Of a stretch of 50,545 bases of DNA, positions 43,914 to 50,545 are shown in pieces. Location of the stretch: NCBI GenBank assembly GCA_964011675.1, contig CAXGPR010000021.1, forward strand, positions 1 through 50,545. The letters run 5' to 3'. The DNA comes from GCA-2693325 sp964011675. GTDB lineage: Bacteria > Latescibacterota > UBA2968 > UBA8231. Each line of letters opens with the position of its first letter. Within the stretch, counting starts at the first letter, position 1. The notes beneath the pieces were generated by a model. That model did no database searches. It saw only the letters and a list, made by a program, of their open reading frames with translations, and had not been told where the DNA came from. The translations under genes were made by a program, and so were the position numbers.

Positions 43914-45026
43914 CTAAGGCGCGACCTCCCCGTCGAGTAAGCCGAGCGGAAGAGCTTCTGGCCTAGCGCACGTGCTTTCGAGTGGCAGCTTCGTTCCTGC
44001 ATCGGCCGCATCGTGAAACGCATGCATTAAATCGAGTACGTGGTAGGTGAGCTCACCTCCGGCCCGATGGGCTCGCCCCGTGCGCAGTGCATTGGCCATA
44101 TCCGCAACACCCAAGCTTCGTGCGTTCTCGACATAACCATGCGTGAGCGGCACCTCTTTCCACTCATCGCGCCCGCGCTTGTACTTAACCGTCCCCCCAA
44201 AACCATTGGGATCGGGCACACTGATTGACCCCTCAGTTCCATACACTTCGATCCGCGGCAGTTCGGCACCCCATACGTCAAAACTAGTGGTGATCTGACC
44301 AACTGCCCCACTGGCAAATTCCATAATACCGACAATGTGCGTAGCCGTTTCCACCGGAATTATCTTGCCATACTTCTTTTCACTGGTAATTGTGCGTTCG
44401 GGGAAGGTAATGCGCGTGCAGCCGCTTACATGTGCAACGGGCCCCATCATATTCACCAGAGCAGTCAGGTAGTACGGACCCATATCAAACATCGGGCCGC
44501 CCCCCTTTTCGTAGTAAAACTCTGGATCTGGATGCCATCCCTCATGACCGTGGCTCATCATGAATGCATTTGCCCCAACCGGTTCGCCAATCCATCCATC
44601 ATCTATCAGCTTGCGGCAGGTCTGATGCCCTCCTCCCAAAAACGTGTCCGGCGCGCCGCCTACGAGAAGCCCCTTCTTTTTTGCTAGGGTAAGCATATCC
44701 CGGGCATCTTTGCGCTCGACGGCCAGCGGCTTCTCGTTGTATACGCTCTTGCCGGCCTTGAGGGCCTGCATCGCAACGGTAGCATGCGCCTTGGGCACGG
44801 TTAAATTGACAACAATTTCTATCGACTTATCCGACAACAGCTGTTTTACCGTGCAGGCGCGTGGGATCTCAAACTCTGCCGCCCGTTCTTTTGCGCGCTT
44901 CCTATCGAGATCTGCACAGGCGACGATCTCAATATCGCGAAACGTTTTTCCTATGCGCAGGTAGGCTGCGCTAATGGCACCGCAGCCAACAACGCCGACT
45001 TTAACTGGACCTTTTTTCTTTGCCAT
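43914..45026 (-). CDS. Gfo/Idh/MocA family oxidoreductase
   Basis: The start at 45026 (370 residues) has GAGGAA directly upstream; the frame is open another 29 codons without a ribosome site. The nucleotide-binding motif is VGVVGCGAISAAYL, the EKP motif is present (VYNEKPLAVE), and the C-terminal domain shows GGPMFDMGPYYLTALVNMMG, a typical MocA substrate-site segment. NAD(P)-dependent sugar or inositol oxidoreduction is the family role. It lies 181 nt from the upstream PhyH-type gene on the same strand, possibly in one transcript. Confidence 0.88.
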   Translation of the reverse strand: MAKKKGPVKVGVVGCGAISAAYLRIGKTFRDIEIVACADLDRKRAKERAAEFEIPRACTVKQLLSDKSIEIVVNLTVPKAHATVAMQALKAGKSVYNEKPLAVERKDARDMLTLAKKKGLLVGGAPDTFLGGGHQTCRKLIDDGWIGEPVGANAFMMSHGHEGWHPDPEFYYEKGGGPMFDMGPYYLTALVNMMGPVAHVSGCTRITFPERTITSEKKYGKIIPVETATHIVGIMEFASGAVGQITTSFDVWGAELPRIEVYGTEGSISVPDPNGFGGTVKYKRGRDEWKEVPLTHGYVENARSLGVADMANALRTGRAHRAGGELTYHVLDLMHAFHDAADAGTKLPLESTCARPEALPLGLLDGEVAP

Positions 45027-45207
45027 TGTTTCCTCTTTTTTGGAAGTCATACACTTGTTCGGTGCGCCAACTGATAACCCACTTACGGCCGGGCACAGAC
45101 GCTTAGCAGCCAAGGAGATGCTATTATAAAAACTGAATTAGACTGCGGCAATTTTCCACGCAGAATCGAAAAAAACGGACTGGAGTCAACCGCACACACG
45201 CCCTTAA

Positions 45208-46005
45208 TCAGGAGCCTACAGCAAGAGCACACTCGCCAAAGACAACGGGGTAATTGTGACCGTTGTGGGCCACCGTTTGTGCATCCATATAACAAACGCT
45301 AAACGCTCTCCGTGCCCCTGCCGTCCGATTGACGTCCGAGCTGTGCAATAGCCAATTGTGTAGGAGAACGACTTCGCCGGCCGCCAGCTCAAGGGGCACG
45401 GGATCGTGATCCTCTAACAGGTTTTCCGTCTGCTCGCCGGTGAGAAAGCCCGAGCCGTGTTCGGGGTTTACAAGCGCCGCGTGCGAACCCGGCACAATCT
45501 GCACGCATCCATTGTCTAGCGTAGTCGGATCTAGCGCCGTCCAAACTGTGATAAGTGGATCGCGATCTAAGTGGGTCCACCGGTCTTGATGCCAGACGAG
45601 GTGAGTACCTTCCCCTGCGGGTTTGTTCATAAACATTGCACGAAAGCAGGCGATATCTGCCTGCTCACCGTACACGCGCGCGCAGAGCTCGCGAAAGAGC
45701 GGATGCTGCATATAGTCGAGAAAGACGTCGTCGTACTCGAGGTCTTGGATTTTGCGATAGGAAAGCGTGGCCCCCTTAAAGCCCTTTGACTGAGGACCCG
45801 GACCAGAATCGGGGCCATCTACCCGGTCTAGCTGCATCATCATCTGGTCGTAATCAACGTCTGCCCGTCCCATCATGATATCATCCATCCGCGTCTGCAG
45901 CGCGAGCAGCTGATCATCTGTGGCTACTTGACCAAGCCGCAAAAAACCGTCCCGCTCGAACTGCTGCCACGCTGCGTCCGTCAGACCTTCTCTAGGCCTA
46001 TTCAT
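45208..46005 (-). CDS. Phytanoyl-CoA dioxygenase (PhyH) family oxygenase
   Basis: This 265-residue Fe(II)/2-oxoglutarate oxygenase-like protein has the iron ligands H139 and D141 (VWHQDRW) and distal H221 (WLLHSSDVNRTAGARRAF), with Arg following for 2-oxoglutarate. Its N-terminus (AAWQQFERDGFLRLGQVATDDQL) is typical of the family. AAGGAG lies upstream of the ATG. It shares little detail with the other PhyH gene in the window beyond the core motifs, so the two are separate paralogues and not a recent duplication. Substrate unknown. Confidence 0.88.
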   Translation of the reverse strand: MNRPREGLTDAAWQQFERDGFLRLGQVATDDQLLALQTRMDDIMMGRADVDYDQMMMQLDRVDGPDSGPGPQSKGFKGATLSYRKIQDLEYDDVFLDYMQHPLFRELCARVYGEQADIACFRAMFMNKPAGEGTHLVWHQDRWTHLDRDPLITVWTALDPTTLDNGCVQIVPGSHAALVNPEHGSGFLTGEQTENLLEDHDPVPLELAAGEVVLLHNWLLHSSDVNRTAGARRAFSVCYMDAQTVAHNGHNYPVVFGECALAVGS

Positions 46006-46095
46006 TGCCCTCTTCTCCTTGCGCTTGCGGTTACCTTATGAAGTCACCATAGTATACGTAAATCACATCCACAGCTTCAAACCGACGCACCTGCG

Positions 46096-47082
46096 ATGAC
46101 CAAAGCCCTTTTCTTTACCGACCTACCCGATGCACTAGCGCAGCATATAACCGACTGCGCCTCGCCCGACATTCACGTTGGCACACACCGCGCCGACCTT
46201 AGAGACCCTGAAAAAAAAGCCCTGCTGATCGATGCTGAGTTTCTCATTCTCTTTCCGAGCCAACTCAGCAACGAAGTCCTAGACGCTTCTGCCCACCTGC
46301 GGCTGATTCAGCTCGTCAGCGCTGGCTACGAGAAGATGAACATCGATCGATGCTCTGCCTTGGGTATACCCGTGGCCAATAATGGAGGCACCAATGCCAT
46401 AGACGTCGCCGAACACACGCTCGCGCTCACCCTGGGTTTGCACCGACGTCTCGTGGACTTAGATGCAAACGTGCGCAAGGGACAGTGGAAAGCCCTAACG
46501 CTCGGCACCCAGACCCAAACCGTGAACGGAAAGACGCTCGGCATTGTCGGCTTGGGGCACATCGGCCAGCGCGTAGGGCGCCTTTTTTCTGCGCTGGGTG
46601 CCCAACTGGTATACAGCGATCCAACACCCATCGGAGCCCAAGCAGAAAACGCACTAGGCATAGAGCGCTTGCCCCTTGACCAGCTGCTCAAAGCAGCCGA
46701 TATCGTCTCCCTCCACGTTCCGCTGACAGATGGCACTCAGCACATGATTGGAGCGACTGAACTGGCCCAAATGAAAGCCAGCGCCGTCCTCATCAATACC
46801 TGTCGCGGATCCGTTGTCGACGAAAAGGCGCTGTGTGAAGCGTTGGCAAACAGACAGATTGCCGGAGCGGGACTAGACGTTTTCGAGGCGGAACCCTGCC
46901 CAATCGACAGCCCTCTCCTCGCCCTGCCTAACGTGCTTCTAACACCTCACGCAGCCGGCGTTACTCGAGATACCTGGACGCGGCGTGGCACCTTTGTATT
47001 TGACAACATACGGCGCGTTCTCAGGGGATGCCCCCCGCTGGCACAGATTCAACCAGATGGGACGGATGCACCCCGTGCATAG
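46096..47082 (+). CDS. D-2-hydroxyacid dehydrogenase, NAD-dependent
   Basis: This 328-residue dehydrogenase has the nucleotide-binding motif GIVGLGHIGQRVG near 150, the catalytic Arg in INTCRGSVVDEKAL, Glu in AGLDVFEAEP and His in LLTPHAAG. These four blocks define the D-isomer-specific 2-hydroxyacid dehydrogenase family (phosphoglycerate, glyoxylate/hydroxypyruvate and D-lactate dehydrogenases). There is no ACT domain, so SerA of the long type is unlikely; hydroxypyruvate/glyoxylate reductase-like function is plausible. Its last 17 nt overlap the uracil-DNA glycosylase gene. Confidence 0.92.
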   Translation: MTKALFFTDLPDALAQHITDCASPDIHVGTHRADLRDPEKKALLIDAEFLILFPSQLSNEVLDASAHLRLIQLVSAGYEKMNIDRCSALGIPVANNGGTNAIDVAEHTLALTLGLHRRLVDLDANVRKGQWKALTLGTQTQTVNGKTLGIVGLGHIGQRVGRLFSALGAQLVYSDPTPIGAQAENALGIERLPLDQLLKAADIVSLHVPLTDGTQHMIGATELAQMKASAVLINTCRGSVVDEKALCEALANRQIAGAGLDVFEAEPCPIDSPLLALPNVLLTPHAAGVTRDTWTRRGTFVFDNIRRVLRGCPPLAQIQPDGTDAPRA

Positions 47083-47725
47083 TTGGCGAAAGAACGTGTC
47101 TATTCTTGGCGATCCCTATACGCAAACGCTGCTGCATACGGTCGAGTCGCTGCGAGAGACACAGACGGTTTATCCGCAACAGACAGACGTATTTCGCGCT
47201 CTCGAACTGACGTCTTTTAATCGGGTTTCCGTCGTGATTTTGGGACAGGACCCCTACCATGGAGAACGCCAGGCACACGGCTTGGCCTTCTCCGTTCCCG
47301 ATGGGATTAAAGTCCCCCCTTCACTCCGGAATATCTTTAAAGAGATCGCAGCGGACGTATACGCAGATAACCCACCGGCCTTTTCGACCGACCTGAGCCG
47401 CTGGTCTAACCAGGGCGTGCTCCTGCTCAACGCGACGCTTACCGTAGAAGCGGGTAAAGCAGGATCGCATCAAAAACTGGGCTGGAAGAAAATTACAAAT
47501 GCCATTATTGAGACGCTGAGTCGGAAACGTTCCCACATCGCGTTTTTGCTGTGGGGCGCGCACGCACAGTCGAAACGAGCGCTGATTGACGACCGACGTC
47601 ACCTCGTCCTGCAATCCGTTCACCCTTCTCCCCTTTCTGCCTACCGAGGCTTTTTCGGCTGCCGACATTTCTCACGGACCAACACCTATTTACAGGCCAA
47701 AGGGCGAACGCCCATTATTTGGTAA
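47066..47725 (+). CDS. ung: Uracil-DNA glycosylase (family 1)
   Basis: The 219-residue enzyme removes uracil from DNA as the first step of base-excision repair. Motifs are intact: the water-activating GQDPYHG, uracil-pocket LLLNATLTVE, and the DNA-intercalation loop HPSPLSAYRGFFGC, with the catalytic His first in that loop. I chose ATG at 47066 because GGGAC sits just before it and the length fits family 1; the frame is open upstream to 46985. It starts inside the dehydrogenase gene, so the two are probably co-transcribed. Confidence 0.95.
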   Translation: MHPVHSWRKNVSILGDPYTQTLLHTVESLRETQTVYPQQTDVFRALELTSFNRVSVVILGQDPYHGERQAHGLAFSVPDGIKVPPSLRNIFKEIAADVYADNPPAFSTDLSRWSNQGVLLLNATLTVEAGKAGSHQKLGWKKITNAIIETLSRKRSHIAFLLWGAHAQSKRALIDDRRHLVLQSVHPSPLSAYRGFFGCRHFSRTNTYLQAKGRTPIIW

Positions 47726-47773
47726 GACGAGACCGCGCCACAGCGCGCAACTGGGAGACCAACTTTAGGAACG

Positions 47774-48250
47774 ATGATGAGTCACATTTTATTTGTTTGC
47801 ACGGGGAATATATTTCGCAGCATGATCGCAGAGCATGCGCTGCGCTATACGGCGGGAGCCACCTCTGACTATTCGTTCTCCTCGGCAGGCACCGAAGCTA
47901 AGGCCCAGCCCATGGTGGAAATCGTGCGTCAGGGATTAAACGCGCGGGGCATTGATCCAAGTGGACACGTTCAGCGCAGGCTTACTCCCGAACTCTTTAA
48001 TGGCGCGGACTTAGTTGTCGCCATGGGCCTTGACCACGTTGCTTTTATCGAAGAAAAGTATAAAGAGACGCCCGTTCTTTTTGACGAAGTGGCTTACGGA
48101 CGGCGCCAAGCGATTCTCGACACCTGGGAGGCCGTGCCAGATCACGAAACCAACGCAGAGGATCGAGATACGCATATTCGATCTGTGCTCAATCATATTT
48201 GGGACGGAGCAACCCCCTTCCTTCGCAACGCGTCTGGCTTTATCTCCTAG
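47774..48250 (+). CDS. Low-molecular-weight protein-tyrosine-phosphatase-like protein
   Basis: This 158-residue protein has the P-loop CX5R near the N-terminus (VCTGNIFRS, a variant of CxGNxxRS with Phe before Arg) and the fold-typical FSSAGTEAKAQPM segment. The general-acid Asp is probably in the VPDHET segment. It could be a protein tyrosine phosphatase (in bacteria often tied to exopolysaccharide kinases) or an arsenate-reductase-like relative. ATG at 47774, or the next codon ATG at 47777, follows AGGA. It follows ung by 48 nt, and its TAG stop lies in a CTAG shared with the convergent gene. Confidence 0.87.
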   Translation: MMSHILFVCTGNIFRSMIAEHALRYTAGATSDYSFSSAGTEAKAQPMVEIVRQGLNARGIDPSGHVQRRLTPELFNGADLVVAMGLDHVAFIEEKYKETPVLFDEVAYGRRQAILDTWEAVPDHETNAEDRDTHIRSVLNHIWDGATPFLRNASGFIS

Positions 48251-48975
48251 CGAGGGAGCGACTCTTCCAGCTCGGCAATGATCTGTCCAATCCAGTCGGG
48301 ACGTCCGCAGGAAAATTCGCTGACCCCGAGGCAATATAGCGCTCTCAAATGTTCCCGCGTTTCTTCGTAGGTCAGCGAGTCGCGAAAACCACAGCGCACG
48401 TCCAATCCGTGCGCACGAGCATCTGCCAGACATTGAGAGCTTGCGGCAGCGGGCCACACTATGAGCAACTCAGCTCCGAAGCGCTCGACAATTTCAGCGG
48501 CGTCGAAGGGTTTGGGTTCAACCAAAAAGTAGGCTATCTCTAGCTCACGATTGAGCGTTCTAGACTCCAATAGGGCCCCTTCGTGGAAGCTCGAGAGGGT
48601 ACATTGATCAACGACGCCGGCCGCCTCAACCTGGCGCACTGCCTGTTCTGCGATGTCCTCTTCCTTGAATTCGACGAGTAAACGAGCGCGGTTGCGCATA
48701 CAGGAAATCGCTTCGTCTAGGGTTGGAATATCTTCGTTCCCACTGCGCAACCTTTTTATTTCCGAGAGCGTTAAATCAGCGACGCGCCCTTCCCCATCTG
48801 TTGTGCGATCCACCGTCTCATCATGTATAACGACTAGATGTCCATCGCGCGTTCGGCGAATATCAAACTCTATTCGATACGCCCCCTGCCCAATCGCCGT
48901 CTCAAAAGCGGCCAACGTATTTTCTGGCTGATATGCCATCGCACCACGGTGCGCGCCGATCCGTATCGTCTTCAT
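48247..48975 (-). CDS. Glycerophosphodiester phosphodiesterase
   Basis: This 242-residue TIM-barrel enzyme has the diagnostic AHRGAMAYQPENTLAAF, then EFDI (the E-x-D metal pair) and VIHDETVDRTTDGEGRV. It hydrolyses glycerophosphodiesters to glycerol-3-phosphate and an alcohol. No signal peptide is seen, so it is the cytoplasmic UgpQ-like kind. AAGGA lies 7 nt before the ATG. It could release phosphate-bearing compounds during phosphate shortage, but no Pho-box repeat was seen upstream. Its stop codon overlaps that of the phosphatase gene (CTAG). Confidence 0.92.
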   Translation of the reverse strand: MKTIRIGAHRGAMAYQPENTLAAFETAIGQGAYRIEFDIRRTRDGHLVVIHDETVDRTTDGEGRVADLTLSEIKRLRSGNEDIPTLDEAISCMRNRARLLVEFKEEDIAEQAVRQVEAAGVVDQCTLSSFHEGALLESRTLNRELEIAYFLVEPKPFDAAEIVERFGAELLIVWPAAASSQCLADARAHGLDVRCGFRDSLTYEETREHLRALYCLGVSEFSCGRPDWIGQIIAELEESLPR

Positions 48976-48989
48976 ATACCGTTCCTTTA

Positions 48990-50545
48990 CTAGCGCAACA
49001 GAAGCATTTTTCTAGTGACGGTGCGCTGTTCCGTTTGCAATCGCGCAATGTACACCCCCGTAGCCAGAGGGCGTCCCCTGGCGTCGCGACCGTCCCATTG
49101 CAGCGCGTGTTCTCCGCCCCGGAACCTGCCCGCGGCCAGTACCGCTACGCGCTGACCAGAAACGTTAAACACGCTGAGGTCGACGCGTTCCCCCTCGACT
49201 AGACTAAAGCGGATCACCGTTTCGCTATTAAACGGATTGGGCCAGTTTTGCCGCAGAGATAGACGGGCGGGTAAGCGGTCCGTTTCTTCGCTAACGGCGG
49301 TTGTGATTGCCTCCCGCTCTTCGGCCACGAGACGGACATCATCCAAATAAAACGTGCCCCGTAGATTGCCCAAGAGGCGCAGTGAAGTAATCGGCCCTTC
49401 CAATCGATAGAAGCGCTGGAGAGAGATTTCCACCTGCTGCCACTCTCGACGCGTCATATCAATCTGCAGCTCTTCTGCGTCGAGGAGCAGGACCTGAGAA
49501 GGCGCATCTTCGTTGACCATGACGTTAAATGCCGGGCGCGAGCCCACTTCTGAAAACCCTGGATGAAAGGCGAAGCGAAGAGCTCGATATCCAGCAGCCT
49601 CGACGGGAACGCGCGGTGTAAACTCGATGGTAAAGGCACGCGCTTCCACGCCCCGCGCAAGCGATCCCACATAGGTCGTATCCCGCGCGTCAAAAACGGA
49701 TGCATTGGAAAGAAATCCCGGATCCCAATTGCCCCCATAGCCCTCGTCAAAAACGACTTGATCCTCCCGCGGCAAGAGCAGCAAGCTATGGCGCATCGAA
49801 CCCTGAAGAAACTCTTGTCCGACGGACTGACGGATGTGGATAACTACCTCGCGCAGTCCGTTTTCCTCGGACAGTTTAAGGGAGGTGCGCAGGCGATACA
49901 GCCCGTCTCCCAAAGGCTCTAAAGGGTGTTCCGCCGCTCCGCCGAAGTCCGTTAAGTCGGCCACAACCTCAGGGGTATCTCCCCCCAACTCCGTGCTAAA
50001 AACTCGTATATCCTGCTCCCATTGAAATACCTGTCCACTCATCACGGAATCCGGCACATCACCCACCCATTCTCCGCGCACGTGCGGCGGGGGAAAACGC
50101 GCGCTGACCAGTTCAACATCATCGAGAAAAAAGACCCCGCGAAGGTTGCCGAAAAAGCGTATTGACTCCAAGGGATCTTCCAGAGGATGAAACGCCCATA
50201 GCGGGATCTCCACTGTTTGCCACGTGGAAGATGTTAAATCCAGCCTATCGTCCAACAGGACCGCATCTCCGAGCAGGGGTTCGATCTTACGCGCATCAGT
50301 GTTCAGCTGCACGGAGAAAGCGGGCCTCCAGCCAGCTGTTACCTCACCGGGATGAAAGGAAAAACGCAGCGCTCTGTATCCCGAAAGCGCCATCGGCTTT
50401 TCGGGCTTAAACTCAATCGTGAAGGCATTCGCATCGACGGCAAGCGCCTTTACTCCCCCGAAAACGGTGCCTTCCTGCCAGGCCAGCGATGCATTGAGCA
50501 AAAATTCCTGGGTCCAGCTTTCACCCAGAGCATCTCCCACTATGG
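48990..50545 (-). CDS. Large secreted protein with repeated beta-sandwich-like modules and Por-type sorting tail (5' partial)
   Basis: The frame runs off the right edge, so the N-terminus is missing; the GTG at 50540 is internal to a repeat. Two homologous modules of about 160 residues are visible (roughly 1-160 and 260-410 of the visible part). Each contains AFTIEF.P..P....GYRALRF.FHPG and ends in (S/T)..RLLGNLRG.F.LDDV.LV.., as in ligand-binding jelly-roll domains. Between them lies an Ig-like stretch. The last 90 residues form a Por-type tail (LRQNWPNPFNSETVIRFSL ... GVYIARLQTEQRTVTRKMLLLR). It is probably exported to the cell surface and may bind carbohydrate; that last point is inference. 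Confidence 0.82.
   Translation of the reverse strand, partial: IVGDALGESWTQEFLLNASLAWQEGTVFGGVKALAVDANAFTIEFKPEKPMALSGYRALRFSFHPGEVTAGWRPAFSVQLNTDARKIEPLLGDAVLLDDRLDLTSSTWQTVEIPLWAFHPLEDPLESIRFFGNLRGVFFLDDVELVSARFPPPHVRGEWVGDVPDSVMSGQVFQWEQDIRVFSTELGGDTPEVVADLTDFGGAAEHPLEPLGDGLYRLRTSLKLSEENGLREVVIHIRQSVGQEFLQGSMRHSLLLLPREDQVVFDEGYGGNWDPGFLSNASVFDARDTTYVGSLARGVEARAFTIEFTPRVPVEAAGYRALRFAFHPGFSEVGSRPAFNVMVNEDAPSQVLLLDAEELQIDMTRREWQQVEISLQRFYRLEGPITSLRLLGNLRGTFYLDDVRLVAEEREAITTAVSEETDRLPARLSLRQNWPNPFNSETVIRFSLVEGERVDLSVFNVSGQRVAVLAAGRFRGGEHALQWDGRDARGRPLATGVYIARLQTEQRTVTRKMLLLR

Noticed and set aside
47066..47725. Uracil-DNA glycosylase starting at 46985
   Set aside because: That would overlap the dehydrogenase by almost 100 nt, lacks a ribosome site and adds residues not seen in family 1 enzymes.
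1..50545. CRISPR array, insertion sequence, prophage or tRNA gene
   Set aside because: Reading through gaps and flanks showed no regular direct repeats with spacers, transposase, integrase, terminal inverted repeats or cloverleaf; short elements could still be missed by eye.

Overview
The window looks like a piece of a diderm bacterial chromosome of roughly even base composition. Two secreted-protein remnants end in the Por-type C-terminal sorting tail (QNxPNxFNP...YxLLGQxV...L) used by type IX-secretion bacteria. There is also a TonB-receptor-type N-terminal domain, an outer-membrane porin, and several enolase-superfamily sugar-acid enzymes, phytanoyl-CoA dioxygenase-type oxygenases and Gfo/Idh/MocA oxidoreductases. 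This mix suggests an uncultured FCB-group lineage of the Latescibacterota/Poribacteria kind. That placement is inferred from gene content only, and no rRNA is present to test it.

Layout. 1-1056: 3' part of a galactonate-dehydratase-like enolase. 1290-12480 (minus strand): a complete phosphate-starvation block, porin - pstS - pstC - pstA - pstB - phoU - phoB - phoR, then a lipoprotein cytochrome c and a HupE/UreJ-like protein. Three promoter regions here carry 11-nt-phased GTTACA repeats that I read as Pho boxes. 12777-13753: a decayed chimera of a TonB-receptor N-terminus and the C-terminus of a sorted secreted protein, closed by a strong bidirectional terminator. 13821-16816 (minus): glgC and an L,D-transpeptidase. 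16975-19816 (plus): DMT transporter, SDR dehydrogenase and a rhamnonate-dehydratase-like enolase, a likely sugar-acid cassette. 19859-23270 (minus): ribosomal-S1-like gene, trpB and trpA as one tightly overlapped operon. Then a quinone oxidoreductase (minus), aspartokinase (plus), and a minus-strand operon recG - MFS - tandem amidohydrolase - aminotransferase. 32095-33065 has no intact gene. 33066-33545 is an unknown five-helix membrane protein with a good promoter. 33549-36676 (minus) is murG-mraY, with murG extended by about 280 residues of HEAT-like repeats.

36886-50545 is a catabolic/accessory stretch: two PhyH-type dioxygenases, a KxK-type enolase, an N-acylglucosamine 2-epimerase-family protein, two MocA-type oxidoreductases, a UMF1-type MFS transporter, an M20 peptidase and a D-2-hydroxyacid dehydrogenase. 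It also holds uracil-DNA glycosylase, a low-molecular-weight tyrosine phosphatase, a glycerophosphodiesterase and the 3' end of a large secreted protein with repeated beta-sandwich-like modules.

How the parts fit. The Pho block is self-contained: porin, binding protein and ABC transporter for uptake; PhoU/PhoR/PhoB for control; matching operators upstream of porin, pstS and phoB. The scattered enolases, SDR, MocA, AGE-family and transporter genes fit scavenging of uncommon sugars and sugar acids, although no single complete pathway can be read. The most unusual items are the MurG-HEAT fusion, the tandem amidohydrolase with a degenerate first half, the rhamnonate-dehydratase-like enolase with Asn in place of the first metal Asp, and the Pho-box-adjacent decayed receptor.
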